This document shows positions 16,151 through 25,635 of a stretch of DNA of 64,000 nt, in pieces. Numbering within the stretch: the first letter of the stretch is position 1; each line of letters starts with the position of its first letter. The translations under genes were made by a program, and so were the position numbers. A model generated the notes under the pieces. It was not told the DNA's origin and ran no database searches. It saw only the letters and a list, made by a program, of their open reading frames with translations. This DNA is from an uncultured Bacteroidales bacterium (lineage in GTDB: Bacteria > Bacteroidota > Bacteroidia > Bacteroidales > Bacteroidaceae), in assembly GCA_902802265.1 (NCBI GenBank), contig CADCLN010000001.1, forward strand, positions 62,001 through 126,000, written 5' to 3'.

Positions 16151-17530
16151 CTACCCAAACAATTCCCTCAATGCTTCCTCCACCTTCCGCACAGGCACAA
16201 TGCGTATGTTGTATTTCGATGCATCCAGCCCTGTCATGTTGGCATGAGGAATAAGAATCGTGGAGAAGCCTAACTTTTCCGCTTCCGCAATGCGCTGAAG
16301 AATACGGCTGACAGGACGGATTTCACCAGACAGCCCGACTTCTCCCGTCATGCAGACGTCGCGGTCAATGCCTGTATCAACATTGCTCGACAAGACGGCA
16401 GCAATGACACTGAGGTCGATGGCGGTGTCGGTCACACGGATGCCTCCGGCAATGTTCAGATAGACGTCTTTTTGCATCAGTTTGAAACCCACACGCTTTT
16501 CCAGTACAGCCAAGAGCATATTCAGACGACGCAAATCAAAACCTGTAGCCGACCGCTGCGGGGTGCCGTAGGCTGCGCTGCTCACCAATGCCTGGGTTTC
16601 GATGAGCAAGGGGCGCACACCCTCAATGGCGCTGGCAATGGCTATGCCCGAAAGTCCTTCGCTGTTATTCACGTCGCTCAAGAGCAGTTCCGAAGGATTG
16701 GTCACAGGCCTAAGCCCCGTCTGCCGCATTTCGTAGATGCCCAATTCTGCGGTGGAACCAAAGCGGTTCTTGATGGCACGGACAATGCGATACATATAGT
16801 GCTGGTCGCCCTCGAACTGCAACACCGTATCGACCATGTGCTCCAGAATCTTCGGTCCGGCAATGGAACCGTCTTTCGTGATGTGGCCAATAATGATGAC
16901 AGGCGTGTTCGACTCCTTGGCAAATTTCAACAACATGGCAGCACACTCGCGTATCTGACTGACACTGCCTGGGGCTGACTCCAGCTCCTGTGTCGCCATC
17001 GTCTGAATGGAGTCAATCACTACAATATCTGGACTGGCTGTTTCGATATGCTTGAACACATTTTCAATCATGGCTTCGCAAACCACCAGTACCCCACTCT
17101 CTTCATTCGTGATGCGGTCGGCACGCAGTTTAATCTGCCGAGCGCTTTCCTCACCGCTCACATAAAGCACTGTCTTGTCTTTCAGGTGCAAAGCCGTTTG
17201 CAGGATAAGCGTTGATTTGCCAATACCTGGTTCACCGCCCAACAATGTCAATGACCCAGGCACCAGCCCTCCGCCCAGCACACGGTTCAGTTCGCCATCC
17301 TGCAAATTGATGCGCGGTTCCTCGCTCGTGGCAATCGTGCTCATCCGCACAGGACTTGTCTTCGGTCCAGCCGTACTTGAAAATTGCAGTCGCTTGTCAT
17401 AGACTGCTTTACCACCTACACGCTGTTCCACGAATGTATTCCATTCGCCACACGCAGGACACTTGCCAATCCACTTCGGACTGTCATATCCACAGGCCGA
17501 ACACACATATTGTATTTTGTCTTTTGCCAT
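16151..17530 (-). CDS. radA: DNA repair protein RadA (Sms)
   Basis: RecA-related helicase that aids branch migration in recombination and repair. 459 residues: an N-terminal C4 zinc finger (C10, C13, C24, C27 in VCSACGY...GKCPACGEW), the ATPase domain with Walker A GGEPGIGKST at 98-107 and Walker B-like DIVVIDSIQT, the RadA-specific KNRFG motif, and a C-terminal Lon-protease-like domain (FKLMQKDVYLNIAGGIRVTD). Length is normal. Single-gene unit with its own promoter, divergent from the leu operon. Confidence 0.97.
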   Translation of the reverse strand: MAKDKIQYVCSACGYDSPKWIGKCPACGEWNTFVEQRVGGKAVYDKRLQFSSTAGPKTSPVRMSTIATSEEPRINLQDGELNRVLGGGLVPGSLTLLGGEPGIGKSTLILQTALHLKDKTVLYVSGEESARQIKLRADRITNEESGVLVVCEAMIENVFKHIETASPDIVVIDSIQTMATQELESAPGSVSQIRECAAMLLKFAKESNTPVIIIGHITKDGSIAGPKILEHMVDTVLQFEGDQHYMYRIVRAIKNRFGSTAELGIYEMRQTGLRPVTNPSELLLSDVNNSEGLSGIAIASAIEGVRPLLIETQALVSSAAYGTPQRSATGFDLRRLNMLLAVLEKRVGFKLMQKDVYLNIAGGIRVTDTAIDLSVIAAVLSSNVDTGIDRDVCMTGEVGLSGEIRPVSRILQRIAEAEKLGFSTILIPHANMTGLDASKYNIRIVPVRKVEEALRELFG

Positions 17531-17574
17531 TCCCGTATAGAATTTATTGCCGTTTTAACCCTCTTGCGGGGATG

Positions 17575-17582
17575 CAAAGTTA
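17575..17582 (-). promoter_or_regulatory. -7 box for radA
   Basis: Minus-strand TAACTTTG, about 45 bp before the radA start. Confidence 0.65.
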
Positions 17583-17677
17583 TATAAAAAACATGTACGA
17601 ACAAAAAATCAAATGAAATTTTAGCCGAAACAACCAAAAAAATGGCAAATGCTAAATGCTAAATGGTAAATAATTCT

Positions 17678-17685
17678 TACCTTTG
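17678..17685 (+). promoter_or_regulatory. -7 box for the leu operon
   Basis: TACCTTTG, about 37 bp before the leuA ATG. Just upstream (17640-17670) is a short AATGCTA/AATGCTA/AATGGTA tandem repeat. An in-frame TTG at 17683 is part of this box, so it is not a start codon. Confidence 0.75.
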
Positions 17686-17721
17686 CAGCCAAAAAATCAA
17701 CAAGAAAGCAAAATTGCAAAT

Positions 17722-19221
17722 ATGGCAGACAGATTATTTATTTTCGACACAACGCTGCGCGACGGCGAGCAGGTGCCTGGATGTCAGCTCAACACGGTTG
17801 AGAAAATTCAGGTGGCCAAGCAGCTTGAAGCGTTGGGCGTGGATGTCATTGAGGCTGGTTTCCCCATTTCCAGCCCTGGCGACTTCAACAGTGTGGTAGA
17901 AATCTCAAAGGCCGTCACATGGCCCACCATCTGTGCGCTGACCCGTGCAGTGGAAAAGGACATTGACGTGGCAGCAGAGGCGCTAAAGTATGCAAAGCAT
18001 AAGCGCATCCACACAGGCATCGGCACATCGCCTTCACATATCAAGTACAAATTCAATTCCACTCCCGAGGAAATCATCGAGCGTGCCGTGGCTGCCGTGA
18101 AGTATGCCAAGCGCTATGTGGAGGACGTGGAGTTCTACGCAGAAGACGCAGGCCGTACCGACAATGAGTATCTGGCGCGCGTGATTGACGCCGTGACCAA
18201 GGCAGGTGCAACGGTTTGTAACATCCCCGATACTACGGGTTTCCGTGTGCCCAATGAATATCACGAGAAAATCAAGTACCTCTATGAGCACGTGGATGCT
18301 TTTGCCGCAGGCAAGTCCATCCTTTCTACCCACTGCCACAACGACCTCGGCATGGCGACTGCCAATACCGTGGCCGGCGTACTGGCTGGTGCACGCCAAG
18401 TGGAAGTAACAATCAACGGCATCGGTGAACGTGCGGGCAACACATCGCTCGAAGAAGTGGCCATGATTTTCAAGACACACCCCGACCTCGGCATCGAAAC
18501 GAACATCAACACGACGAAAATCTACCCGACAAGCCGTATGGTATCTTCTCTGATGAACATGCCTGTGCAGCCCAACAAGGCCATTGTGGGCAAGAATGCC
18601 TTTGCCCACAGCAGCGGCATCCATCAGGACGGCGTGCTGAAGAATGCTTCTACCTACGAAATCATGGACCCAAAGGATGTGGGCATCGACGACAACGCTA
18701 TCGTACTGACAGCCCGCAGCGGACGTGCAGCCCTGAAGCACCGTCTGCATGTGAACGGCGTGGACGTTGATGGCGAGAAGCTTGACAAAATTTACGAAGA
18801 TTTCTTAAAGCTGGCCGACAAGAAGAAGGAAGTAACTGACGACGACATCCTGGTACTGGCTGGTGCAGAACGCAGTGCTACACACAATGTAAAACTCGAC
18901 TACCTGCAGGTGACCACAGGCAAGGGTGTACGCTCCGTAGCCAGCATCGGCTTGCAGATTGCCAACGAGCATTTCGAAGCAGCCGCATCGGGTAACGGTC
19001 CTGTGGATGCAGCCATCAAGGCACTGAAGACCATCATCAAGCGCCAGATGACACTCAAGGAGTTCACCATCCAAGCCATCTCAAAGGGTAGCGACGACCT
19101 CGGCAAGGTACACATGCAGGTGGAGTACGAAGGTCACTGCTACTATGGCTTCGGTGCCAACACCGACATCGTCACCGCCTCCGTCGAAGCATACATTGAC
19201 TGTATCAATAAGTTTAGATAA
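17722..19221 (+). CDS. leuA: 2-isopropylmalate synthase
   Basis: First committed step of leucine synthesis: acetyl-CoA plus 2-oxoisovalerate gives 2-isopropylmalate. 499 residues from ATG 17722 ([20 protein letters not shown]). The TIM-barrel catalytic domain shows [10 protein letters not shown] (metal Asp), [14 protein letters not shown] (metal His pair) and [24 protein letters not shown] lies in the connecting region. A C-terminal LeuA dimer/leucine-feedback domain follows ([13 protein letters not shown]... to [12 protein letters not shown]). It is followed after 1 bp by leuC. Confidence 0.97.
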   Translation: MADRLFIFDTTLRDGEQVPGCQLNTVEKIQVAKQLEALGVDVIEAGFPISSPGDFNSVVEISKAVTWPTICALTRAVEKDIDVAAEALKYAKHKRIHTGIGTSPSHIKYKFNSTPEEIIERAVAAVKYAKRYVEDVEFYAEDAGRTDNEYLARVIDAVTKAGATVCNIPDTTGFRVPNEYHEKIKYLYEHVDAFAAGKSILSTHCHNDLGMATANTVAGVLAGARQVEVTINGIGERAGNTSLEEVAMIFKTHPDLGIETNINTTKIYPTSRMVSSLMNMPVQPNKAIVGKNAFAHSSGIHQDGVLKNASTYEIMDPKDVGIDDNAIVLTARSGRAALKHRLHVNGVDVDGEKLDKIYEDFLKLADKKKEVTDDDILVLAGAERSATHNVKLDYLQVTTGKGVRSVASIGLQIANEHFEAAASGNGPVDAAIKALKTIIKRQMTLKEFTIQAISKGSDDLGKVHMQVEYEGHCYYGFGANTDIVTASVEAYIDCINKFR

Positions 19222-19222
19222 T

Positions 19223-20614
19223 ATGGGAAAGACATTATTCGATAAGATTTGGGACGCCCACGTCGTGCAGAACGTGGAGGATGGTCCCACACAACTTTAC
19301 ATTGACCGCCTGTATGCACACGAAGTGACCAGCCCACAGGCATTCGACACATTGAAAGACAAGGGCATCAAGGTATTCCGCCCTGACCACGTGGTGGCTA
19401 TGCCCGACCACAACACACCCAGCGATCAGCAGGAAGTCATCAACGACCCCGTAGGTCGCAAGCAAGTAGAGACGCTGGCAAAGAACTGCGCCGAATTTGG
19501 CATCAAACACTTTGCCATGGGCACGAAGGACAACGGCATCATTCATGTGGTCGGTCCTGAAAAAGCACTCTCGCTGCCTGGCATGACCATTGTCTGCGGC
19601 GACTCGCACACCTCTACACACGGCGCCGTGGGTGCCATCGCTATGGGCATCGGCACCAGCGAAGTGGCACAGGTATTGGCATCGCAATGCATCCTGCAAA
19701 GCAAGCCCAAGACCATGCGCATCAACATCGAAGGCACATTGCCCGAAGGAACGACCGCCAAGGATGTGGCTCTCTATATCATGGCTCAGATGACCACCTC
19801 GGGTGCTACTGGTTATGCGGTGGAATATGCAGGTTCCGCTGTTCGCAACATGAGCATGGAAGGCCGTCTCACTCTGTCTAACCTCTCCATCGAAATGGGT
19901 AGCCGTGCAGGCTTGATTGCTCCTGACGAGACAACCTTTGCCTACCTGAAGGGCCGTGAATATGCGCCCAAGGGTGAAGCATGGGACAAAGCCGTAGCGG
20001 AGTGGAAAAAACTCTACAGCGACCCCGATGCCAAGTTTGACAAAGAGGTGACTTACCGCGCCGAAGATATTGCTCCACGCATCACATACGGCACAAACCC
20101 TGGTGCCGGCATTGCCATCGACGAGTGCATCCCTGCGCTTGAAAGCATTCCTGAAGCAGACCGCGCCCAGTTCCTCGGCATGTTGGACTATATGCAGTTC
20201 AAACCTGGCCAGAAACTGGAAGGCGTGCCAGTAGATTACTGCTTCCTCGGCGCTTGCACCAATGGTCGCATCGAGGACTTCCGCGCTTTTGCGTCCATCG
20301 TGAAGGGCAAGAAGAAGGCAGCAAACGTCGTGGCATGGCTCGTGCCTGGAAGCTGGCTCGTGCGTCAGCAAATCATCGACGAAGGCATTGACAAGATTCT
20401 GGAAGAAGCTGGCTTCGAACTGCGTCTGCCATCTTGCTCTGCCTGCCTCGCCATGAACCCCGACAAGGTGCCCGCTGGCAAACTCGCCATCTCCACCAGC
20501 AACCGCAACTTCGTTGGCCGTCAGGGACCTGGTGCACGCACCATCCTTGCTTCGCCACTCGTCGTAGCAGCATCTGCCATCACAGGAGTAGTAACCGACC
20601 CAAGAAAGTTGTAA
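19223..20614 (+). CDS. leuC: 3-isopropylmalate dehydratase large subunit
   Basis: Aconitase-family subunit carrying the 4Fe-4S cluster; isomerises 2- to 3-isopropylmalate together with LeuD. 463 residues from ATG 19223 ([16 protein letters not shown]). Conserved blocks: [25 protein letters not shown], and the cluster cysteines in [15 protein letters not shown] and [13 protein letters not shown]. The C-terminus shows [20 protein letters not shown]. The start is fixed by the 1-bp gap to leuA and alignment to the family; leuD follows 4 bp later. Confidence 0.97.
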   Translation: MGKTLFDKIWDAHVVQNVEDGPTQLYIDRLYAHEVTSPQAFDTLKDKGIKVFRPDHVVAMPDHNTPSDQQEVINDPVGRKQVETLAKNCAEFGIKHFAMGTKDNGIIHVVGPEKALSLPGMTIVCGDSHTSTHGAVGAIAMGIGTSEVAQVLASQCILQSKPKTMRINIEGTLPEGTTAKDVALYIMAQMTTSGATGYAVEYAGSAVRNMSMEGRLTLSNLSIEMGSRAGLIAPDETTFAYLKGREYAPKGEAWDKAVAEWKKLYSDPDAKFDKEVTYRAEDIAPRITYGTNPGAGIAIDECIPALESIPEADRAQFLGMLDYMQFKPGQKLEGVPVDYCFLGACTNGRIEDFRAFASIVKGKKKAANVVAWLVPGSWLVRQQIIDEGIDKILEEAGFELRLPSCSACLAMNPDKVPAGKLAISTSNRNFVGRQGPGARTILASPLVVAASAITGVVTDPRKL

Positions 20615-20618
20615 GATT

Positions 20619-21236
20619 ATGAAAGAAAAATTCGACATTATCCAGTCAACCTGCATACCCATTGAGATTGACAACTGCAATACAGACCTCATCATCCCTG
20701 CCCGCTACTTGGCAAGCACCACACGCGACCCCAAGTTTTTCGGCGACGCCTTCATGCACGACCTGCGTTTCGATGCTGACGGCAAACCCGTGGCAGACTT
20801 CGTGATGAACCAGCCAGAATACAGCGAAGCCCCGCGCAAGGGCATCCACGAAATCATCGTGGGCGGACAGAACTGGGGAAGCGGTTCCAGCCGCGAACAT
20901 GCAGCCTGGGCCATTGCCGGCTATGGCGTGCGCGTAGTCATTTCCAGCTCCTTTGCCGACATCCACCGCAACAACCTGCTCAACTGCTTTGTCCTGCCCA
21001 TTATTGTCAGCAAGGACTTTCAACAGGAACTTTTCACCAGCATCAAGCAGAATCCGCAGACCGAAGTCAAGGTAGATGTGCCCAACCAGACGGTGACCAA
21101 CCTCGCCACAGGCCATAGCGAACACTTCGACATCAACACCTACAAGAAATATTGCCTGATGAATGCCTACGACGACATCGACTTCCTGCTCTCCAACACC
21201 GACAAGATTGTTTCATACGAGCATGGGAAGAAGTAA
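20619..21236 (+). CDS. leuD: 3-isopropylmalate dehydratase small subunit
   Basis: Swivelling-domain partner of LeuC. 205 residues. Family motifs: NCNTDLIIPARYL (binding loop), GGQNWGSGSSREHAAWAIAG and SSFADIHRNNLLNCFVLPI. Length is normal for the bacterial enzyme. The 3' end overlaps the next small gene by 14 bp, which suggests translational coupling. No leuB (3-isopropylmalate dehydrogenase) follows, so the pathway must be completed by a gene elsewhere. Confidence 0.97.
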   Translation: MKEKFDIIQSTCIPIEIDNCNTDLIIPARYLASTTRDPKFFGDAFMHDLRFDADGKPVADFVMNQPEYSEAPRKGIHEIIVGGQNWGSGSSREHAAWAIAGYGVRVVISSSFADIHRNNLLNCFVLPIIVSKDFQQELFTSIKQNPQTEVKVDVPNQTVTNLATGHSEHFDINTYKKYCLMNAYDDIDFLLSNTDKIVSYEHGKK

Positions 21237-21501
21237 ATTCTCAGCTGCTGAAATCGACAAAATCCGCACACTCCTCAAAAAGAAGTGTGCGGCTAATCGT
21301 TTGGGGCAGAAAGAAATCCGCCACATTCTACGTGTCCACTACGAGTTCAGCATCAGCGATTTCGGCGAACAAGGCAAAGCCTTTGGTCCCGAAGAACTTG
21401 ACCGTTGCATCCAGCGTGGCATCATCCGCATCCTCGACGACGCCACCATTGCCAGCATGAAGGCACGCCATGCAGAGATGAAGGAAAAGGACCTGTTATA
21501 G
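21223..21501 (+). CDS. Small conserved hypothetical protein in the leu operon
   Basis: 92 residues from ATG 21223 (MGRSKFSAAEIDKIRTLLKK). Predicted mostly helical and basic: a coiled first helix, then LGQKEIRHILRVHYEFSISD, then ELDRCIQRGIIRILDD and a charged C-terminus ending MKEKDLL. The middle segment looks somewhat like a small DNA-binding or nuclease-partner helix bundle, but I do not recognise a family. It overlaps leuD by 14 bp and is followed after 2 bp by the phosphatase gene, so it is surely co-transcribed. Confidence 0.75.
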   Translation: MGRSKFSAAEIDKIRTLLKKKCAANRLGQKEIRHILRVHYEFSISDFGEQGKAFGPEELDRCIQRGIIRILDDATIASMKARHAEMKEKDLL

Positions 21502-21503
21502 CT

Positions 21504-21998
21504 ATGAAGAAAGAGAAGAAAACAAGCATCCTCTTCGTTTGCTTAGGCAACATCTGCCGTTCTCCCATGGCAGAGGCGATTATGCAGAAGCGAGTGGAGG
21601 AAGCGGGGGTGAGAAACCTGTTTCACATCGATTCGGCAGGATTGATCAGTTACCATGAGGGAGAGGGGGCTGACCCACGGATGAAGTCTCACGCCTTCAG
21701 ACATGGCTACAGGTTAACACATATTTCAAGGCCTGTGCGCCCTTCGGATTTCGATGATTTTGACCTGATTATCGGGATGGACGACAGCAATTACGACAAA
21801 CTGCGGCGACTGGCTCCCACACTGGAGGCAGAGGCAAAAGTCCAACGCATGACCGACTACTGCACGCAGCATGTAATCGACCATGTGCCCGACCCTTATT
21901 ACGGTGGCGCACAGGGTTTTGAAAATGTCATCGAGATTCTGGAAGATGCCTGTGCGGGGCTGCTCACCTCACTGCAATCGCCTCAATCTCAATATTAG
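21504..21998 (+). CDS. Low-molecular-weight protein-tyrosine phosphatase family
   Basis: 164 residues from ATG 21504. The active-site P-loop is FVCLGNICRSPMAEA (C13, R19; CX5R(S) signature) near the N-terminus, and the general-acid loop is VPDPYYGG about residue 130, both intact. The family removes phosphate from protein tyrosines or, in relatives, reduces arsenate; the DPYYGG loop favours phosphatase. It is the last gene of the leu transcription unit. Its 3' end overlaps the convergent ridA gene by 35 bp. Confidence 0.92.
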   Translation: MKKEKKTSILFVCLGNICRSPMAEAIMQKRVEEAGVRNLFHIDSAGLISYHEGEGADPRMKSHAFRHGYRLTHISRPVRPSDFDDFDLIIGMDDSNYDKLRRLAPTLEAEAKVQRMTDYCTQHVIDHVPDPYYGGAQGFENVIEILEDACAGLLTSLQSPQSQY

Positions 21999-22338
21999 CA
22001 CCCTTGGGCAGGGCTGCCACAGCAAAGGCGGAACGAGCAGGATAAGGAGCTTCAAAAAACTCAGCATACACTTCGTTCACAGCGGCAAAGTTCTGGATGT
22101 CGGCAAGGAGCACAGTCACCTTGGCGACATTCTTCATCGTAAGCCCTACCTCGGCAAGGATATTCTTGATGTTGGTGAGCGACTGACGAGCCTCTGCCTG
22201 GATGCCGCCTTCGGGGAAATTGCCTGTGGCAGGGTCGATGGGCAGCTGACCCGATACATAAACGGTGCTGCCTGCATCAATAGCCTGGCTGTATGGACCA
22301 ATGGCAGCAGGAGCTTTAGGGGTAGAAATAGCGTTCAT
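21964..22338 (-). CDS. ridA: RidA/YER057c/UK114-family enamine/imine deaminase
   Basis: Hydrolyses reactive enamine/imine intermediates released by PLP enzymes such as threonine dehydratase. 124 residues, the usual length. Motifs: GPYSQAIDAG, VYVSGQLPIDP, QTLTNIK-like segment QSLTNIKNIL, the active-site arginine in YPARSAFAVAALP and the final EIEAIAV. It is the last gene of a DUF4833-AraC-ridA run and overlaps the phosphatase gene tail-to-tail. Confidence 0.95.
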   Translation of the reverse strand: MNAISTPKAPAAIGPYSQAIDAGSTVYVSGQLPIDPATGNFPEGGIQAEARQSLTNIKNILAEVGLTMKNVAKVTVLLADIQNFAAVNEVYAEFFEAPYPARSAFAVAALPKGANIEIEAIAVR

Positions 22339-22361
22339 TGTTTGATAGTTTTTTTGAGGTT

Positions 22362-23243
22362 TTATCCTTTATTCTTTTCTCTATATGCCTTGGGCGAAAG
22401 CCCGATGGTTTTGGTGAACAATCGGGAGAAGTAGTAGGGGTCATCAATGCCTACCTTGTGGCATATCTGATTCAGTTTCATGTCGGTATTGTCAAGCAAA
22501 TAACAGGCTTCCTGCATTTTGACAATGTTGATGTAAGTCAGCGGCGCATGGCCTGTAGCCCGTTTGAACATGGCACAGAAATAGGACACGCTGTAACCCG
22601 TATATTTTGAAAGCATCTCCAGCGTGAGGTGCTTCTCCTTATTCTCCTTGATATAATGAATGGCAGCCTCCACGATGTTTTTCTCGTCAATCTGCCCTGA
22701 AGCCGCAAAAGAGCGATACTGGCGGATGTAGCGCAAAGAGCCCAGATAGTAATGGAATAGTGACGAGGCATACGACAGATTTTCAAGCGTAAAGCCTGCC
22801 TTCAATGTCTGATAAATCTCCTCGAACAGATGGATGCGGTCAGCAATGCGTGAATGTATTACGGGTTTCACGTCGCGCGGTGTTTCTGCCCCCGAAGCAT
22901 AACACGAAGCCAAATGCCCCTTGAAGTGAATCCAGTAAATCGTCCATGGTTCCTGCTTGTCGGCTCCATAGCTGTGTCCACGGCGGGCAGGCAAGATGAC
23001 GTACTGATTCTGCTCCACATCATACCGTTTGCCATCCAGTTCATACCAGCCCTTGCCCTTGATGCAATAGATAAACACCCAGGCAGGGATTCCTTCCGTG
23101 CGCCGGATTTCGTGATTGGCAGCACAAGGAAAGTAGCCAATGTCCGTGATGTGCAGCTGTGAAAGCAATTTGTCTGCCTCCATCAGCTTGACCACTACTT
23201 GTGGCAACACAATAATACGGGAACCACTGAAGCCTTCTTTCAT
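22362..23243 (-). CDS. AraC-family transcriptional regulator
   Basis: 293 residues. The N-terminal half is a cupin-type ligand domain (GYFPCAANHEIRRTEGIPAW, YELDGKRYDVEQNQYVILPA). The C-terminal half has the two AraC HTH motifs: LTLEMLSKYTGYSVSYFCAM with FKRATGHAPLTYINIVK, and LNQICHKVGIDDPYYFSRLF with TKTIGLSPKAYR. Such proteins usually sense sugars or sugar-derived ligands in Bacteroidales. Target genes are not evident; the adjacent ridA (23 bp downstream) and DUF4833 gene (19 bp upstream) are in the same run. Confidence 0.94.
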   Translation of the reverse strand: MKEGFSGSRIIVLPQVVVKLMEADKLLSQLHITDIGYFPCAANHEIRRTEGIPAWVFIYCIKGKGWYELDGKRYDVEQNQYVILPARRGHSYGADKQEPWTIYWIHFKGHLASCYASGAETPRDVKPVIHSRIADRIHLFEEIYQTLKAGFTLENLSYASSLFHYYLGSLRYIRQYRSFAASGQIDEKNIVEAAIHYIKENKEKHLTLEMLSKYTGYSVSYFCAMFKRATGHAPLTYINIVKMQEACYLLDNTDMKLNQICHKVGIDDPYYFSRLFTKTIGLSPKAYREKNKG

Positions 23244-23262
23244 GGTGACGGTCGCGAGGTTT

Positions 23263-23739
23263 TTATTTTACAACTTCTTTTTCAGCCTTTCCGCCTTGCA
23301 GCGCCTTTCCGCGCAGTTCCAGGAAGTCGCAGCTGGTTTTGCTGGGACAGTGCGCATAGATTTCCGTCAGGATGCACTCTTTGCCGTTGATGGTCGTAAT
23401 GCCTACCCACTTACCTTCCCGCTTGCACACCTTGACCAGACGTTTCTTATAGGCTTTCAGTTTCACCATCACTTCGTCGTGTCCCTTGCTTTCCACAGTA
23501 TAGCCGTATGCCATCTTGCGCTGAATGAAATTCAACTCATTCGTTGTCACTGGATTGTGTTCCAAGTTATACCAATAAACATGCAGGGGTTTTTCCATAT
23601 CCAGACCACCATTCTTCAACTGCACATCATACACTATGATGTTCTTGTTCAGGTTGCGCGAAACAAAGAATAACCTCTCCTGTGCAGAACTGCCACACAG
23701 ACACAACAAGCAGGCAAAAAGCAGTAAAAAGCGCTTCAT
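23263..23739 (-). CDS. DUF4833-like secreted protein
   Basis: 158 residues from ATG 23739. Signal peptide MKRFLLLFACLLCLCGSSAQ. The mature part begins RLFFVSRNLNKNIIVYDVQL, the pattern I associate with DUF4833, and continues with HVYWYNLEHNPVTTNELNFI. Function unknown; the fold is likely beta-rich and periplasmic. A longer start at 23778 would begin upstream of the -7 box (23756-23763) and is rejected. First gene of the AraC-ridA run. Confidence 0.78.
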   Translation of the reverse strand: MKRFLLLFACLLCLCGSSAQERLFFVSRNLNKNIIVYDVQLKNGGLDMEKPLHVYWYNLEHNPVTTNELNFIQRKMAYGYTVESKGHDEVMVKLKAYKKRLVKVCKREGKWVGITTINGKECILTEIYAHCPSKTSCDFLELRGKALQGGKAEKEVVK

Positions 23740-23755
23740 TTTATCATTTTTGCTG

Positions 23756-23763
23756 CAAAGATA
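23756..23763 (-). promoter_or_regulatory. -7 box for the DUF4833-AraC-ridA run
   Basis: Minus-strand TATCTTTG, 17 bp before the start codon. Confidence 0.65.
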
Positions 23764-23770
23764 AGAAATA

Positions 23771-23804
23771 TTCTTCATTCTTCATTCTACATTCTACATT
23801 TTTT
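23771..23804. repeat. 7-bp tandem repeat (TTCATTC/TACATTC) between divergent promoters
   Basis: About four units of a YYCATTC-like heptamer (TTCTTCATTCTTCATTCTAC then ATTCTACATT) fill the gap between the promoters at 23756-23763 and 23807-23814. Confidence 0.6.
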
Positions 23805-23806
23805 CT

Positions 23807-23814
23807 TACCTTTG
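23807..23814 (+). promoter_or_regulatory. -7 box for the RNase H gene
   Basis: TACCTTTG, 27 bp before the ATG at 23841. Confidence 0.7.
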
Positions 23815-23840
23815 CGTACAAAATCATCAAAAACTCACAC

Positions 23841-24245
23841 ATGGACTTACAAGCAATAGCCGTAGATGCCGCATGCAGTGGAAACCCAGGACAAATGGAA
23901 TACCGAGGTGTCTATATGCGCACAGGCGAACAGATTTTCCACTACGGGCCCGTTTTTGGCACGAACAACATCGGCGAATTTCTCGCCATCGTCCACGCCC
24001 TCGCCCTGCTCTGGCAAAAGGGGCTGACCGACATGCCCATCTATAGCGACAGCATCAGCGCCATCGCCTGGGTGCGGAAGAAGAAATGCAAGACTACGCT
24101 GGAACGCAACGAAAAGACGGAGCCGCTCTACCAGGTTATCCTGCGTGCCGAGACATGGCTCCACACTCATGCCTACCGCAACCCCATCCTGAAATGGCCC
24201 ACCGACGAGTGGGGGGAAATACCTGCAGACTTTGGAAGAAAATAA
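23841..24245 (+). CDS. Ribonuclease HI-like protein
   Basis: 134 residues. RNase H-fold catalytic acids are visible: D9 in AIAVDAACSGNPG, E46 in NNIGEFLAIVHALALL, D70 in PIYSDSISAIAWV, and a C-terminal acidic residue in the WPTDEWGEIPADFGRK segment. It should cut RNA in RNA-DNA hybrids. It is compact, without the N-terminal hybrid-binding (viroplasmin-like) domain. The start is set by the promoter and by the first beta-strand at residue 4. The next gene follows after 88 bp, same strand. Confidence 0.88.
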   Translation: MDLQAIAVDAACSGNPGQMEYRGVYMRTGEQIFHYGPVFGTNNIGEFLAIVHALALLWQKGLTDMPIYSDSISAIAWVRKKKCKTTLERNEKTEPLYQVILRAETWLHTHAYRNPILKWPTDEWGEIPADFGRK

Positions 24246-24333
24246 AACGACTCATTCGTGGTTGCTAAGTAAAAAAACTATGGAACATGTATAATCTGCA
24301 GTAAAAAAACTTGCAAAAATTCAAATACTCAAC

Positions 24334-25635
24334 ATGAACCCTTACCTCCTTTTCATCTGTTCCGTCTCTGCCATGGGCGGACTGCTCTTCGGCTACGACT
24401 GGGTAGTCATCGGGGGAGCAAAACCCTTCTACGAACAATTCTTCGGCATCAGCCAGTCGCCTGTGCTGCAGGGGGTTGCCATGACCACAGCCCTCATTGG
24501 CTGCCTCTTCGGAGCCATGACAGCAGGAGCCGCAGCCGACCGCTACGGACGCAAACCGCTTCTCATCGCCTCCGCCGTTCTTTTTACTGTCAGCGCCATC
24601 GCCACAGGACTCTTCAACGACTTCACCCTCTTCAACACCGCACGCTTCATCGGCGGCGTCGGCATCGGCGTAGCCAGTGCACTGGCACCCATGTACATCG
24701 CAGAAGTCAGTCCAGCCCACATCCGCGGACGCATGGTCAGCCTCAACCAGATGACCATTGTGCTCGGCATCCTTGCCGCACAAATCGTCAACATGCTGCT
24801 GGCACGCGACACCACCGACCCTGTCAGCATGGCGTGGAACCTGCAATGGGGCTGGCGCTGGATGTTCTGGGCAGAAACCCTGCCCGCAGCCCTCTTTCTG
24901 GTGATGAGCTTCTTTATCCCAGAAAGCCCCGTCTTCCTTCAGCTGAAAGCCGAAAAAGCCAAGACAGCAGGACCATCCCAGCCCCACAGCCCGTCAAAGG
25001 CTACGCTGGGCGACCTCTTCACCGCCCGTTATGCCCGCGTGCTCCTGCTCGGTCTTGTCATAGCCGTTTTCCAGCAATGGTGCGGCACCAACGTCATCTT
25101 CAACTATGCAGAAGAAATCTTCACCAGCGCCGGCTACAACGTCGATGGCATGTTTATCAACATCGTCATCACAGGCATAGCCAACGTGCTCTTCACCTTC
25201 GTTGCCCTCTACACCATTGAGCGGTGGGGACGACGCACCCTGATGCTCCTCGGAGCCGGCGGACTGGGGCTCATCTACCTCACCCTCGGCACCTGCTACT
25301 ACACAGGGCAGACAGGCATCCTGATGGTAGCCCTCGTCGTGGCAGCCATTTCCTGCTATGCCATGACACTCGGCCCTGTCACCTGGACCCTGCTTGCAGA
25401 AATCTTCCCCAACCGCATCCGTGGCGTAGCGATGGCTACCTGCACCTTTGCCCTCTGGGTAGGCTGCTGCACCCTCACCTTCCTCTTCCCGCCCATGAAT
25501 GCAGCCCTCGGCAGCAGCGGCAGTTTCTGGATCTATTCCGCCATCTGCCTCTCCGCCTTCATCTTCCTTTACCACCGCTGCCCCGAAACTAAGGGGAAAA
25601 GCCTTGAACAGCTGGAACAAGAACTGACCCTGTAA
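24334..25635 (+). CDS. MFS sugar porter (sugar:H+ symporter)
   Basis: 433-residue inner-membrane transporter with 12 predicted helices. Sugar-porter signatures: MGGLLFGYDWVVIGGAKPFY in helix 1, DRYGRKPLL, RFIGGVGIGVASALAPMYIA, EVSPAHIRGR, FIPESPVFL, QQWCGTNVIFNYAEEIF, ERWGRRTLML and PETKGKSLEQLEQE at the C-terminus. Closest in pattern to XylE/GalP-type symporters. The exact sugar cannot be told. It has a long leader of 88 bp and ends before the repeat-rich region at 25636. Confidence 0.94.
   Translation: MNPYLLFICSVSAMGGLLFGYDWVVIGGAKPFYEQFFGISQSPVLQGVAMTTALIGCLFGAMTAGAAADRYGRKPLLIASAVLFTVSAIATGLFNDFTLFNTARFIGGVGIGVASALAPMYIAEVSPAHIRGRMVSLNQMTIVLGILAAQIVNMLLARDTTDPVSMAWNLQWGWRWMFWAETLPAALFLVMSFFIPESPVFLQLKAEKAKTAGPSQPHSPSKATLGDLFTARYARVLLLGLVIAVFQQWCGTNVIFNYAEEIFTSAGYNVDGMFINIVITGIANVLFTFVALYTIERWGRRTLMLLGAGGLGLIYLTLGTCYYTGQTGILMVALVVAAISCYAMTLGPVTWTLLAEIFPNRIRGVAMATCTFALWVGCCTLTFLFPPMNAALGSSGSFWIYSAICLSAFIFLYHRCPETKGKSLEQLEQELTL

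Noticed and set aside
19235..20695. 486-codon open frame on the minus strand
   Set aside because: Antisense shadow of leuC and leuD; no motif, unnatural His/Cys/Val-rich composition.
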